Shown one piece after another: positions 1-7,275 of a DNA stretch of 64,000 nt. Position 1 is the stretch's first letter; each line of letters begins with the position of its first letter. This stretch comes from Teichococcus oryzae (GTDB lineage Bacteria; Pseudomonadota; Alphaproteobacteria; Acetobacterales; Acetobacteraceae): positions 73,369-137,368 of the forward strand of contig NZ_VUKA01000007.1 of NCBI RefSeq assembly GCF_008386565.1, written 5' to 3'. Both the position numbers and the translations under genes were made by a program. The notes beneath the pieces are model-generated. The model did no database searches and was not told the origin of the DNA. It saw only the letters and a list, made by a program, of their open reading frames with translations.

Positions 1-57
1 TCCCGCCAGGGCGCGCTGGCCATGGCGCGGGCGGCGATGGCTCTGGGCGGTGCCTGA
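1..57 (+). CDS. C-terminal end of an upstream gene (truncated by window start)
   Basis: An open frame runs from base 1 to a TGA at 55-57 and gives an alanine-rich tail ending MARAAMALGGA. Eighteen residues are too few to identify a family. The next gene is an HpaC-type flavin reductase 136 bp downstream on the same strand, so the large oxygenase subunit HpaB or another flavin monooxygenase is a reasonable guess. That guess rests on neighbourhood alone. Confidence 0.5.
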   Translation, partial: SRQGALAMARAAMALGGA

Positions 58-130
58 AGCCGACGGCGGGGAGTTCCTTTCGGGGACTTTCTTCCCCTGC
101 CGCTTCGCGTCAGCATGGGGCGGCAGCGGG

Positions 131-173
131 TCCGCCCGCCGGCAGACGGCCTGGCCGCCCGCCGGCGGGCGGA
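131..173. repeat. Perfect 13-bp inverted repeat in front of the flavin reductase
   Basis: The arms TCCGCCCGCCGGC (131-143) and GCCGGCGGGCGGA (161-173) are exact complements with a 17-nt spacer. The segment 155-172 is also a perfect 18-bp palindrome by itself, so two mutually exclusive foldings are possible. The repeat ends 10 nt before the Shine-Dalgarno of the next gene. It could be an intercistronic hairpin, a transcript end for the upstream gene without a T-run, or a protein-binding site. Confidence 0.55.
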
Positions 174-193
174 TCAAGTGACGGAGAATGATG

Positions 194-709
194 ATGAGCG
201 TGACCCAGCAGGCCTTCCGCGCGGCGATGTCGCATCTGGCGGCGGCGGTGAACGTCATCACCACCGATGGCGAGGCCGGGCGCGGCGGCATGACCGCCTC
301 CGCCGTGTGCAGCGTCACCGACACGCCGCCCACGCTGCTGACCTGCATCAACCATTCGGCGCGGCTGAACGGCATGATCAAGCGCAATGGCGTGTTCTGC
401 GTCAATGTGCTGGCGGCCGCGCATCAGGACATCTCCAGCCTGTTCGCCAACAGCCGGGAAAACATGGCCGCCCGCTTCGCCCGTGGTTCCTGGTCGCGGC
501 TGGCCACCGGCTCCCCCGTGCTGGAGGAAGCGCCGGTGTCGTTCGACTGCCGCGTCGTCCAGGCGGTGGAGGCAGGCACCCACACCGTGTTCCTGGGCGA
601 GGTGGCCGGCCTGCGCGTCACGGAGGGCGAGCCCGATGGGCTGGTGTATTTCCGCCGCGGCTATCGCCAGATCGTGACCCTGCCGGTCGCGGTGCTTCCC
701 GGCGCCTGA
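194..709 (+). CDS. HpaC-type NAD(P)H:flavin oxidoreductase
   Basis: This 171-residue protein belongs to the short flavin reductase family (HpaC/RutF/DszD group), which reduces free FMN or FAD with NAD(P)H and passes it to a partner flavin monooxygenase. The start region MSVTQQAFRAAMSHLAAAVN resembles the HpaC N-terminus. The family block GGMTASAVCSVTDTPPTLL (about residues 32-50) and the later VFLGEVAGL segment are present. Three in-frame ATGs occur at 188, 191 and 194. The third is preferred because the GGAG at 183-186 is then about 7 nt away. The gene probably serves an oxygenase encoded upstream of the window. The substrate (hydroxyphenylacetate or another aromatic or sulfur compound) cannot be read from this gene. 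Confidence 0.85.
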   Translation: MSVTQQAFRAAMSHLAAAVNVITTDGEAGRGGMTASAVCSVTDTPPTLLTCINHSARLNGMIKRNGVFCVNVLAAAHQDISSLFANSRENMAARFARGSWSRLATGSPVLEEAPVSFDCRVVQAVEAGTHTVFLGEVAGLRVTEGEPDGLVYFRRGYRQIVTLPVAVLPGA

Positions 710-814
710 TCATCGCCCCCTGTTGTTGTGGCTTCCCATGACGCCCGAAGCGCCGGGCGAACCTTGCAACGGGGCAGGGCCGCCACCATTCTTCCCTCCA
801 GTCCGCAACAACCG

Positions 815-828
815 AAAGGAGGTGATCC
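815..828 (+). promoter_or_regulatory. Perfect 14-nt complement of the 16S rRNA 3' end (extended Shine-Dalgarno)
   Basis: AAAGGAGGTGATCC is the exact complement of the conserved 16S rRNA 3' terminus (GGATCACCTCCTTT). Its AGGAGG core lies 7 nt before the GTG at 830. Other genes here have only 4-6 matching bases at their ribosome-binding sites. This is the strongest such site I can see in the window. Confidence 0.8.
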
Positions 829-829
829 A

Positions 830-895
830 GTGTCTCATTGTTTGAAGTCGGTGCCTGCTGCCTCCTGGATCGCCCTGACGACCAAGACCGTCTAG
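830..895 (+). CDS. 21-codon small ORF, possible leader peptide
   Basis: A GTG-initiated frame of 21 codons ends at TAG 893-895. The peptide starts MSHCLKSVPAAS, continues with WIAL and ends in TTKTV. It has one cysteine and two lysines, and no membrane segment or signal peptide. The optimal ribosome-binding site at 815-828 argues that it is translated, perhaps at very high rate. It is followed by a small TGCGGG/CCCGCA stem at 905-920 and a strong intrinsic terminator at 933-964, so it looks like a short separate transcript. A weak TTGCAA at 764-769 could be a -35 box. I do not recognise the peptide. It may be a regulatory leader for the mod genes, a stand-alone small protein or a ribosome-binding decoy RNA. 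Confidence 0.55.
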   Translation: MSHCLKSVPAASWIALTTKTV

Positions 896-932
896 GCCTG
901 AGGCTGCGGGTTCACCCGCAAGCAATGCTGGA

Positions 933-964
933 GGCCCCGGGGCATGATCCCCGGGGCCTTTTTT
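933..964 (+). terminator. Strong rho-independent terminator
   Basis: A perfect 10-bp stem GGCCCCGGGG (933-942) and CCCCGGGGCC (949-958) encloses a 6-nt loop and is followed directly by six T residues (959-964). It closes the transcript of the 21-codon ORF and separates it from modA. Read as a leader, it is also where attenuation of the mod operon would act. Confidence 0.88.
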
Positions 965-1042
965 CATGTTCGGCGCCATCTTGCCGCCATGGCGCCCCGT
1001 CGATATAGCCAAGCGGGAACAACGCCCGGAGCCGTGGGCCGC

Positions 1043-1828
1043 ATGCACCGCCGTTTCATCCTGGCCGGTCTGGCTGCGGCCGGCCTGCTCGCCGGCCGTT
1101 CCGGCCCCTCGCGGGCGCAGGACACGCTTCTCGTATTCGCCGCCGCCAGCCTGGCCGATGCCATGCGGGCCTTGGGCGAAAGCTGGGCCGCCAAGGGCCA
1201 TGGCGCCCCGCGCTTCTCCTTCGCCGCGTCTTCCGCGCTGGCGCGGCAGATCGAGCAGGGTGCGCCGGCCGACCTGTTCGCCTCCGCCGACGAGCCCTGG
1301 ATGGATTACGTCCAGCAGCGGCAGCTGATCGTGAACGAAACCAGGACAAGCCCGCTCGCCAATGCCCTGGTGCTGGTGGCGCCGGCGGATTCGCCGCTGC
1401 CGCCGCTGCGCCTGGGGCGCGACACCGACCTGCTCGCCCTCGCGGGCCCGGATGGCCGCATCGCGACCGGCGATCCGTCCAACGTGCCGGCCGGCAGATA
1501 TGCCCGGGCGGCACTGGAATGGATGCGGCAATGGGAGCGCGTCTCGCCACGCCTGGCACGGGCCGACAATGTGCGATCCGCCCTGCTGCTGGTGGAGCGG
1601 GGGGAGGCCCCCCTCGGAATCGTGTATGCGACGGATGCGGCGGCTTCCAGGGCGGTGAAGCTGGTCGGGACGTTTCCGGCCGAAAGCCATCCGCCGGTGA
1701 CCTATCCTTTCGCGCTGACCCGCCGGGCCGCCGCGAACCCCGCCGCGCGCGGCTTCCTGGCTTTCGCCGCGGGCGCCGAGGCCGCAGCCATCTTCCGCCG
1801 CTTCGGCTTTGCCGTGCGGGAGCCCTGA
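1043..1828 (+). CDS. modA: Molybdate ABC transporter, periplasmic binding protein ModA
   Basis: This 261-residue periplasmic binding protein captures molybdate or tungstate for the ModBC importer. It opens with an Arg-rich signal peptide (MHRRFILAGLAAAGLLAG, cleavage near SRAQ-DT). The ModA signature FAAASLADAMRALGE follows at about residues 35-49, then ASSALARQIEQGAPADLFASAD, which carries the Ser residues that bind the oxyanion in this family. The ATG at 1043 is chosen because it places the signal peptide at the N-terminus. The frame stays open further upstream but that part overlaps the terminator. The gene is 8 bp from modB and leads a modABC-modE unit. Molybdenum serves enzymes that carry molybdopterin. 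Confidence 0.92.
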   Translation: MHRRFILAGLAAAGLLAGRSGPSRAQDTLLVFAAASLADAMRALGESWAAKGHGAPRFSFAASSALARQIEQGAPADLFASADEPWMDYVQQRQLIVNETRTSPLANALVLVAPADSPLPPLRLGRDTDLLALAGPDGRIATGDPSNVPAGRYARAALEWMRQWERVSPRLARADNVRSALLLVERGEAPLGIVYATDAAASRAVKLVGTFPAESHPPVTYPFALTRRAAANPAARGFLAFAAGAEAAAIFRRFGFAVREP

Positions 1829-1836
1829 CCCTTCCG

Positions 1837-2538
1837 ATGGGCTGGCTGTCCCTTGAGGAATGGCAGGCCGTCCGCCTGAGCCTTTCCGTGGCGTTGCGCG
1901 CGGTGCTGTTCGGCCTGCCGCCGGGCATCCTGGTGGCCTGGCTGCTGGCGCGTGGCCGCTTCCCTGGGCGCGGCGTGCTCGACGCCCTTGTTCACCTGCC
2001 CCTGGTCATGCCACCGGTGGTGATCGGCTGGCTGCTGCTCGTCACCTTCGGCGTGCGCGGCCCGGTCGGCGCTTGGCTGAATGACTGGTTCGGCATCCGG
2101 CTGGTGTTCACCACCGGCGGCGCCGCGCTGGCTACCGCGGTGATGTCCTTTCCGCTGATCGTCCGCTCAGTGCGGCTGAGCCTGGATGCGGTGGACCCTG
2201 GGCTGGAGGAGGCGGCGCGCACCCTCGGCGCCGGGCCGGTTGACCGGTTCCTCACCATCACCCTGCCGCTGATGGCGCCGGGCGTCCTGTCCGGCGCCAT
2301 CATCGCCTTCGCGGCAGGCCTGGGCGAGTTCGGGGCGGTCATCACCTTCGCCTCCAACATCCCCGGTGAAACCCAGACCCTGCCCCTGGCCATCTATGCC
2401 GCCACGCAGACGCCCGGCGGCGAGGCCATGGCGGCCCGGCTGGCGGCGATCTCCTTCGCCATGGCGGTGGCCGGGTTGGTTCTGGCCGATTTCGCCGGCC
2501 GCCGCCTGCGGGCGTTGCTGGGCCGGGGCGGCCGCTGA
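1837..2538 (+). CDS. modB: Molybdate ABC transporter permease ModB
   Basis: This 233-residue inner-membrane permease has about five hydrophobic segments. The EAA loop that docks on the ATPase is present (EEAARTLGAGPVDRFLTITL, about residues 128-147). Family markers include the early PPGILVAWLLARGRFPG block and the later GLGEFGAVITFASNIPGETQ block typical of ModB. The ATG at 1837 lies 8 bp after modA stops, and the gene overlaps modC by one base (TGATG), so the two should be co-translated. Length and motifs are normal for the family. Confidence 0.93.
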   Translation: MGWLSLEEWQAVRLSLSVALRAVLFGLPPGILVAWLLARGRFPGRGVLDALVHLPLVMPPVVIGWLLLVTFGVRGPVGAWLNDWFGIRLVFTTGGAALATAVMSFPLIVRSVRLSLDAVDPGLEEAARTLGAGPVDRFLTITLPLMAPGVLSGAIIAFAAGLGEFGAVITFASNIPGETQTLPLAIYAATQTPGGEAMAARLAAISFAMAVAGLVLADFAGRRLRALLGRGGR

Positions 2539-3647
2539 TGCTGGAGGTTTCCTTGCGGCACCGCTTCCCGGGCTTCGCCCTGGATGCCGCCTTCGCCGCG
2601 CCGACACCCGGCGTGACGGCCTTGTTCGGCCCCTCGGGCTGCGGCAAGTCAACGGTTCTGGCAGCGGTGGCCGGGCTGCTGCGGCCGGAAGCGGGCCGGG
2701 TGGCGCTCGGCGGCCAGGTCCTGCTCGACACCGGGCGGGGGATCATGCTGCCGCCGGAGCGCCGCCGCTGCGGCGTCGTGTTCCAGGATGCGCGGCTGTT
2801 TCCGCATCTCTCGGTGGAAACCAATCTCCGCTACGGCCAGCGCCGGGCGCCGCCCGGGACCGCTGGCCTGCCCTTCGCGGAGGTCGTGGACCTGCTGGGC
2901 ATCGGGCATCTGCTGGGCCGCCGCCCGGCGGCGCTGTCGGGCGGCGAGAAGCAGCGCGTGGCGCTGGGCCGCGCCCTGCTGTCGCGGCCGGCCCTGCTGC
3001 TGATGGATGAGCCGCTGGCGGCGCTGGACGCCGCGCGCAAGCTGGAATTGCTGCCCTTCCTGGCGCGGCTGCGGGACCGGCTGAGCATCCCCATGCTCTA
3101 CGTCACCCATGCCCTGGACGAGGTTGACCAGCTGGCCGACACGCTGGTCCTGATGCAGCAGGGCCGCGTCCTGGCCTGCGACACGCTGGAAGCGCTGTCG
3201 GCCCGCACCGACCTGTCATTGCTGGCCGGCCGGCGCGATGCGGGGGTGGTGCTGCACTGCACCGTTCTGGCGCATGCGCCGGAGCGTGGGCTGACGCGGC
3301 TCGGCTTCCCCGGCGGCGAGCTTCTGGTGCCGCTCGATCCGGCGCCGCCAGGGATGCGGCTGCGCGTGCGGGTGCGGGCGCGGGACGTTTCGGTGGCCAT
3401 GGCCGCGCCGCCCGCCCTGTCGATGCAGAACGTGCTGCCCGCCATTGTCGAGGCCGTCGATCCCGGCGCTCCGCATGAGGCATTGCTGCGGCTGCGGGTG
3501 GGTGGCGCCGTGTTGTTGTCGCGGGTGACGCTGGATGCGGTGCGCCGCCTCGGGCTCGCACCGGGCCAGGCCGTCTGGGCAATGGTGAAGTCGGTGGCTT
3601 TCAGCCGGGGCGGCGAGGTGCCGGTTGCGCCCCCGCCGCCGGCGTGA
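2538..3647 (+). CDS. modC: Molybdate ABC transporter ATP-binding protein ModC
   Basis: This 369-residue ATPase drives molybdate import. It has a Walker A motif GPSGCGKST (residues 31-39), the ABC signature LSGGEKQRVALG (from residue 133), Walker B LLLMDEPLAALD and an H-loop region YVTHALDEVDQLADT. The C-terminal part (about 295-357, starting SMQNVLPAIVEAVDPG) is a MOP/TOBE domain, which binds molybdate and gives transporter feedback in this family. The start ATG overlaps the modB stop by one base, and its own stop overlaps the ATG of the ModE-like gene. All parts look intact. Confidence 0.94.
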   Translation: MLEVSLRHRFPGFALDAAFAAPTPGVTALFGPSGCGKSTVLAAVAGLLRPEAGRVALGGQVLLDTGRGIMLPPERRRCGVVFQDARLFPHLSVETNLRYGQRRAPPGTAGLPFAEVVDLLGIGHLLGRRPAALSGGEKQRVALGRALLSRPALLLMDEPLAALDAARKLELLPFLARLRDRLSIPMLYVTHALDEVDQLADTLVLMQQGRVLACDTLEALSARTDLSLLAGRRDAGVVLHCTVLAHAPERGLTRLGFPGGELLVPLDPAPPGMRLRVRVRARDVSVAMAAPPALSMQNVLPAIVEAVDPGAPHEALLRLRVGGAVLLSRVTLDAVRRLGLAPGQAVWAMVKSVAFSRGGEVPVAPPPPA

Positions 3648-4054
3648 TGGCCTGCGCCATGCCGCGCGCCAGACCCTCCTCCCCCGCCGCACCGGAGCCG
3701 AGCCCCGCGGGTGCGGCACCCAGCCTCAGCATCCGGCTGGACCTCGGCGGCGGCTGCCGCATTGGGCCCGGCAAGGTGCGGCTGCTGGAGGAGATCGGCC
3801 GCGTCGGCTCCATTTCCGCCGCGGGCCGCTCCCTGGGCATGAGCTATCGCCGCGCCTGGGAGCTGGTGGAGGCGGTGAACCGGGGGCTCGGCCGCCCGGT
3901 GGTGGAGGCCGTGGCCGGCGGGGCCGGCGGCGGCGGCGCCCGGCTGACCGAGGTGGGGCATGCGGTGATTGCGACCTATCGCGGCATCGAGGCGGAGGCC
4001 AACCTCCTGGCCGCGGGGCGGCTCGTGGCGCTGCTTGGGCCGGAGCCCCGCTGA
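3647..4054 (+). CDS. ModE-like one-domain transcriptional regulator
   Basis: This 135-residue protein carries the winged-helix domain of ModE/LysR type: GPGKVRLLEEIGRVGSISAA followed by GRSLGMSYRRAWELVEAVN (residues about 38-77) and a LTEVGHAVIATYR wing segment. Full ModE has two C-terminal MOP domains that sense molybdate. Here the protein ends right after the DNA-binding part, so sensing must come from elsewhere or from a different mechanism. Such short versions are known in alphaproteobacteria. The first 30 residues are Pro/Ala-rich and probably disordered. The ATG overlaps the modC stop (TGATG), with an in-frame GTG one codon earlier. It probably controls the mod operon or molybdoenzyme genes. 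Confidence 0.8.
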   Translation: MACAMPRARPSSPAAPEPSPAGAAPSLSIRLDLGGGCRIGPGKVRLLEEIGRVGSISAAGRSLGMSYRRAWELVEAVNRGLGRPVVEAVAGGAGGGGARLTEVGHAVIATYRGIEAEANLLAAGRLVALLGPEPR

Positions 4055-4256
4055 GCCGGCCGAATTGCCCCGGCGATGGAGTTGCCATAAGGTTCGCTGT
4101 CCGCCCGACCAGCCTCCCGGGTATTCCGGAGGAGCGGGCAACCGGGTGCATGGCCTGATCGCCCGCGCGGACGGGCCGGCATCGGACCGGAGCGGCGGAG
4201 GGCACCATTCTCGACACGGGCAGGATCGGCCGCCACGGGGCCATGGAACGGCCGCG

Positions 4257-5273
4257 ATGACGGGCTTCGCGCTTTCTCCGGGCGATCCGGTGCTGGTGAC
4301 GGGCGCCTCCGGCTTCCTGGGCTCGGCCGTGGCGCGGGCATTGCTGGCACGGGGCGTCGCGCTGCGCGTCCTGGTGCGGCCGGCCAGCCCGCCCGGCAAT
4401 CTGCAGGGTCTCGGCGCCGAGCCGGTGCGGGGCGACCTGACCGATCCCACCTCCCTCGTGGCGGCGATGCGGGGCATCCGGTACCTGTTCCATGTTGCCG
4501 CCGATTACCGGCTCTGGGCGCCCGATCCTTCGGTGATCCTGCGCGTCAATGTGGATGGCACCCGGGCATTGATGCGGGCGGCGCTGGAGGCCGGGGTGGA
4601 GCGTGTCGTCCATACCAGCAGCGTCGCCACGCTGAAGGTGGCCGGTGCCACGGCCCCGGTGGACGAAACCGCGCCGCTTGGTCCGGATGAGGCGATCGGC
4701 ACCTACAAGCGCAGCAAGACCCTGGCCGAGCGGGCGATCGAGGAGATGGCGGCACGGGACGCTCTGCCGGCGGTGATCGTCAACCCTTCCACCCCGATCG
4801 GCCCGCGCGACATCCGCCCGACGCCGACGGGCCGCGTGATCCTGGACGCGGCGCTGGGCCGGATCCCTGCCTTTGTCGACACCGGGCTGAACTTCGCCCA
4901 TGTGGACGACATCGCGGAAGGCCACATCCTGGCCTTCGAGCGGGGCCGCATCGGGGAGCGCTACATCCTCGGCGGCGAGAACCTGTCGCTGCAAACCCTG
5001 CTGGCCGAGATCGCGCGACGCAGCGACCGGCGCCCGCCGCGCGTGAAGCTGCCGCGCGCGCCATTGTTCCCCCTCGCGGCTGGGGCGGAGCTTTACGCGC
5101 GCCTTTCCGGCAAGGAACCCCTGCTGACCCTCGATGGGCTGCGCATGTCGCGCTACCGCATGTATTTCTCCTCGGCCAGGGCGGAACGCGAGCTGGGCTA
5201 CCGCGCGCGCCCCTGGCAGGAGGGGGTGGCGGATGCGCTGGCCTGGTTCCGCGCCGAGGGGCGCCTGCCGTGA
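4257..5273 (+). CDS. hpnA: Hopanoid-associated sugar epimerase HpnA
   Basis: This 338-residue extended short-chain dehydrogenase (NAD-dependent epimerase family) carries the Rossmann motif VTGASGFLGSA (about residues 13-23). The active-site pair appears as HTSSVATL and the YKRSK block, giving the Ser/Tyr/Lys arrangement. HpnA proteins are conserved in hopanoid loci and are assigned to formation of the sugar head group, though the exact reaction is not settled. The ATG at 4257 is chosen because the dehydrogenase fold begins there. A 202-bp gap without a clear gene separates it from modE and must hold the promoter of the hpn operon. Its TGA overlaps the hpnB GTG. Confidence 0.92.
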   Translation: MTGFALSPGDPVLVTGASGFLGSAVARALLARGVALRVLVRPASPPGNLQGLGAEPVRGDLTDPTSLVAAMRGIRYLFHVAADYRLWAPDPSVILRVNVDGTRALMRAALEAGVERVVHTSSVATLKVAGATAPVDETAPLGPDEAIGTYKRSKTLAERAIEEMAARDALPAVIVNPSTPIGPRDIRPTPTGRVILDAALGRIPAFVDTGLNFAHVDDIAEGHILAFERGRIGERYILGGENLSLQTLLAEIARRSDRRPPRVKLPRAPLFPLAAGAELYARLSGKEPLLTLDGLRMSRYRMYFSSARAERELGYRARPWQEGVADALAWFRAEGRLP

Positions 5274-6415
5274 CGGCGGTGGCCCTCGCGTCGCTGGCCA
5301 TCTGGCTCGTGCTGGTGTTTGGGCGCGGCTTCTTCTGGCTGATGCGGGAGCGCGACGACCGCGGCCCCGCGCCGCCCGAGCCCGCGGAATGGCCCGCCGT
5401 GGTCGCCGTGGTGCCGGCGCGGGACGAGGCGGATGTGATCGCCCGCTCGGTCGGCAGCCTGTTGCAGCAGGATTATCCCGGGCCGTTCCGCGTGGTGCTG
5501 GTGGATGACAACAGCGCCGACGGCACCGCCGACCGCGCCCGGCAGGCCGCCGCCGGTGCCCGCATCCCGCTCGAGATTCTCTCCGGCTCGGCCCTGCCCC
5601 CCGGCTGGACCGGCAAGCTCTGGGCGCTGCACCAAGGGGTGGCACGCGCCAGCGAGACGGCGCCGGACTTCATCCTCCTGACCGATGCCGATATCGGCCA
5701 CGCGCCGGACAACCTGCGCGCCCTGGTGCGCCGGGCGCAGGCGGGGCGCCACGCGCTGGTGTCGCTGATGGCGGAACTGTCCTGCGCCACCCGGGCGGAG
5801 CGGTTCCTGATCCCCGCCTTCGTGTTCTTCTTCGCCATGCTCTATCCCTTCGCCGCCGTGGCCCGACCCGGCAGCCGCGTCGCCGCCGGGGCGGGCGGCT
5901 GCATGCTGGTGCGCCGCGCGGCGCTGGAACGGGCCGGCGGCATCGCCTCCATCCGCGCCGCGATCATCGATGACTGCGCCCTGGCGCAGCGGCTGAAGGG
6001 GGAAGGGCCGATCTGGCTGGGCCTGACGCGACGGGCCCGCAGCCTGCGCCCCTATGGCAGCGTGGCGGAGATCGGCCGGATGGTGTCGCGTTCGGCCTAT
6101 GCGCAGCTGGGATATTCGCCGCTGTTGCTGGCGGGCACGGTGCTGGGGATGGTGGTGACCTATCTGGCGCCGCCCGTGCTGGCGCTGTTCGGGACGGGGG
6201 CGGGCCGGATGGCGGGCGCCGCCGCCTGGCTGTTGATGGCGGTCGCTTTCCAGCCGATGCTGCGCTTTTATCGCGTTTCGCCGCTCTGGGGCGTGGCGCT
6301 GCCGGTGATCGCCGCCGCCTATGCTTGGTTCACTCTGCGATCCGCATGGCAGGTCTGGCGCGGCAGGGGCGGGCAATGGAAAGGCCGGTCGCAGGCCATG
6401 GCGGAGGGTGCATGA
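5270..6415 (+). CDS. hpnB: Hopanoid-associated glycosyltransferase HpnB
   Basis: This 381-residue family 2-type glycosyltransferase has an N-terminal membrane anchor (about residues 2-24) and a GT-A domain with LVDDNSADGTADRA and the metal-binding LLTDADIGHAPDN. A DDCALAQRLK segment corresponds to the catalytic-base region. The last 90 residues hold three or so membrane helices. HpnB is thought to add a sugar to the hopanoid side chain, acting at the inner membrane. It starts with GTG at 5270, inside the hpnA stop (GTGA), and overlaps hpnC by 4 nt (ATGA). This fits strict co-translation of the pathway. Confidence 0.92.
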   Translation: MTAVALASLAIWLVLVFGRGFFWLMRERDDRGPAPPEPAEWPAVVAVVPARDEADVIARSVGSLLQQDYPGPFRVVLVDDNSADGTADRARQAAAGARIPLEILSGSALPPGWTGKLWALHQGVARASETAPDFILLTDADIGHAPDNLRALVRRAQAGRHALVSLMAELSCATRAERFLIPAFVFFFAMLYPFAAVARPGSRVAAGAGGCMLVRRAALERAGGIASIRAAIIDDCALAQRLKGEGPIWLGLTRRARSLRPYGSVAEIGRMVSRSAYAQLGYSPLLLAGTVLGMVVTYLAPPVLALFGTGAGRMAGAAAWLLMAVAFQPMLRFYRVSPLWGVALPVIAAAYAWFTLRSAWQVWRGRGGQWKGRSQAMAEGA

Positions 6416-7275
6416 GCGGCGCGGCGGAACTGGCTTCCGGCAAGGGGCACAAGGACGAGAATTTTCCTGTCGCTTCCCGCCTGGTGCGGCCGGAACTGCG
6501 CCCGGCCATCCTGGCCTTCTACCGCTTCGCCCGCGCCGCCGATGATGTGGCGGATCACGCCACGGCTGCGCCCGAAAGAAAGCTGGCGCAGCTCGATGGC
6601 CTGGAAGCCGGCCTGCGTGGGGAGCGCGGCGCCAGCCCGGAAGCCGAGGCGCTGCACGCGGTGCTGCGCGCGCGGGGCCTTCCGGACCGGCACCCGCTGG
6701 ACCTGCTGGAAGCGTTCCGCCGCGACGTCACGCAGCGCCGCTACGCCGACTGGGCGGAACTGATGGATTATTGCCGCTATTCCGCCGCGCCGGTGGGACG
6801 CTTCGTGCTGGACCTGCATGGCGAGGACCGGCATTGCTGGCCCGCCAATGACGCACTCTGCGCCGCGCTGCAGGTGATCAACCATCTGCAGGATTGCGGC
6901 AAGGACCGGCGCGCGCTGGATCGCGTCTACCTGCCGCTCGACGCGCTGGCGGCGGAGGGCATCGGGGTGGAGGCGCTGGATGCGCCGCGCGCCGAGCCGC
7001 CCTTGCGGAAGGCGATCGCCGGCCTCGCCGGCCGCACGGAAGAACTGCTGGCGCGGTCCCGCCCCCTGGCCGGGCAGATCGCCGACCGGCGCCTGTCGCT
7101 GGAGGTGGGCGTCATCCAGTCCCTGGCGGAAAGCCTGGTGGTGCGGCTGCAACGGCGCGACCCTCTCTCGGAGCGCGTCCATCACCGCGCGCCGGAAGCG
7201 CTGGCTCTGGCCCTGCGTGGCGGCGCGGCGGCGCTGCTGGCCCGGCTGCGCCCGGCGCGGAGCCTGGAGGCATGA
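6412..7275 (+). CDS. hpnC: Squalene synthase HpnC (hydroxysqualene synthase)
   Basis: This 287-residue class I trans-isoprenyl transferase belongs to the squalene/phytoene synthase family. Aspartate-rich metal sites are visible as FARAADDVADH (about residues 41-51) and VINHLQDCGKDRRAL (about 157-171). In the three-enzyme bacterial route HpnC converts presqualene diphosphate to hydroxysqualene. The ATG at 6412 (MSGAAELASGKGHKDENFPV) is preferred because it overlaps the hpnB stop as ATGA and matches the family start. It sits between hpnB and hpnD with 4-nt overlaps on both sides. Confidence 0.93.
   Translation: MSGAAELASGKGHKDENFPVASRLVRPELRPAILAFYRFARAADDVADHATAAPERKLAQLDGLEAGLRGERGASPEAEALHAVLRARGLPDRHPLDLLEAFRRDVTQRRYADWAELMDYCRYSAAPVGRFVLDLHGEDRHCWPANDALCAALQVINHLQDCGKDRRALDRVYLPLDALAAEGIGVEALDAPRAEPPLRKAIAGLAGRTEELLARSRPLAGQIADRRLSLEVGVIQSLAESLVVRLQRRDPLSERVHHRAPEALALALRGGAAALLARLRPARSLEA

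Noticed and set aside
999-1010. Half of a ModE-type molybdate box (TCGATATA) before modA
   Set aside because: Only one half-site is present, with no inverted partner at the usual distance. It could be chance and was not listed as a feature.
1056-1928. Long open frames antisense to modA-modB and many similar ones elsewhere
   Set aside because: Such frames are common opposite real genes in DNA of this GC content. They lack ribosome-binding sites, and the sense genes have clear family motifs.
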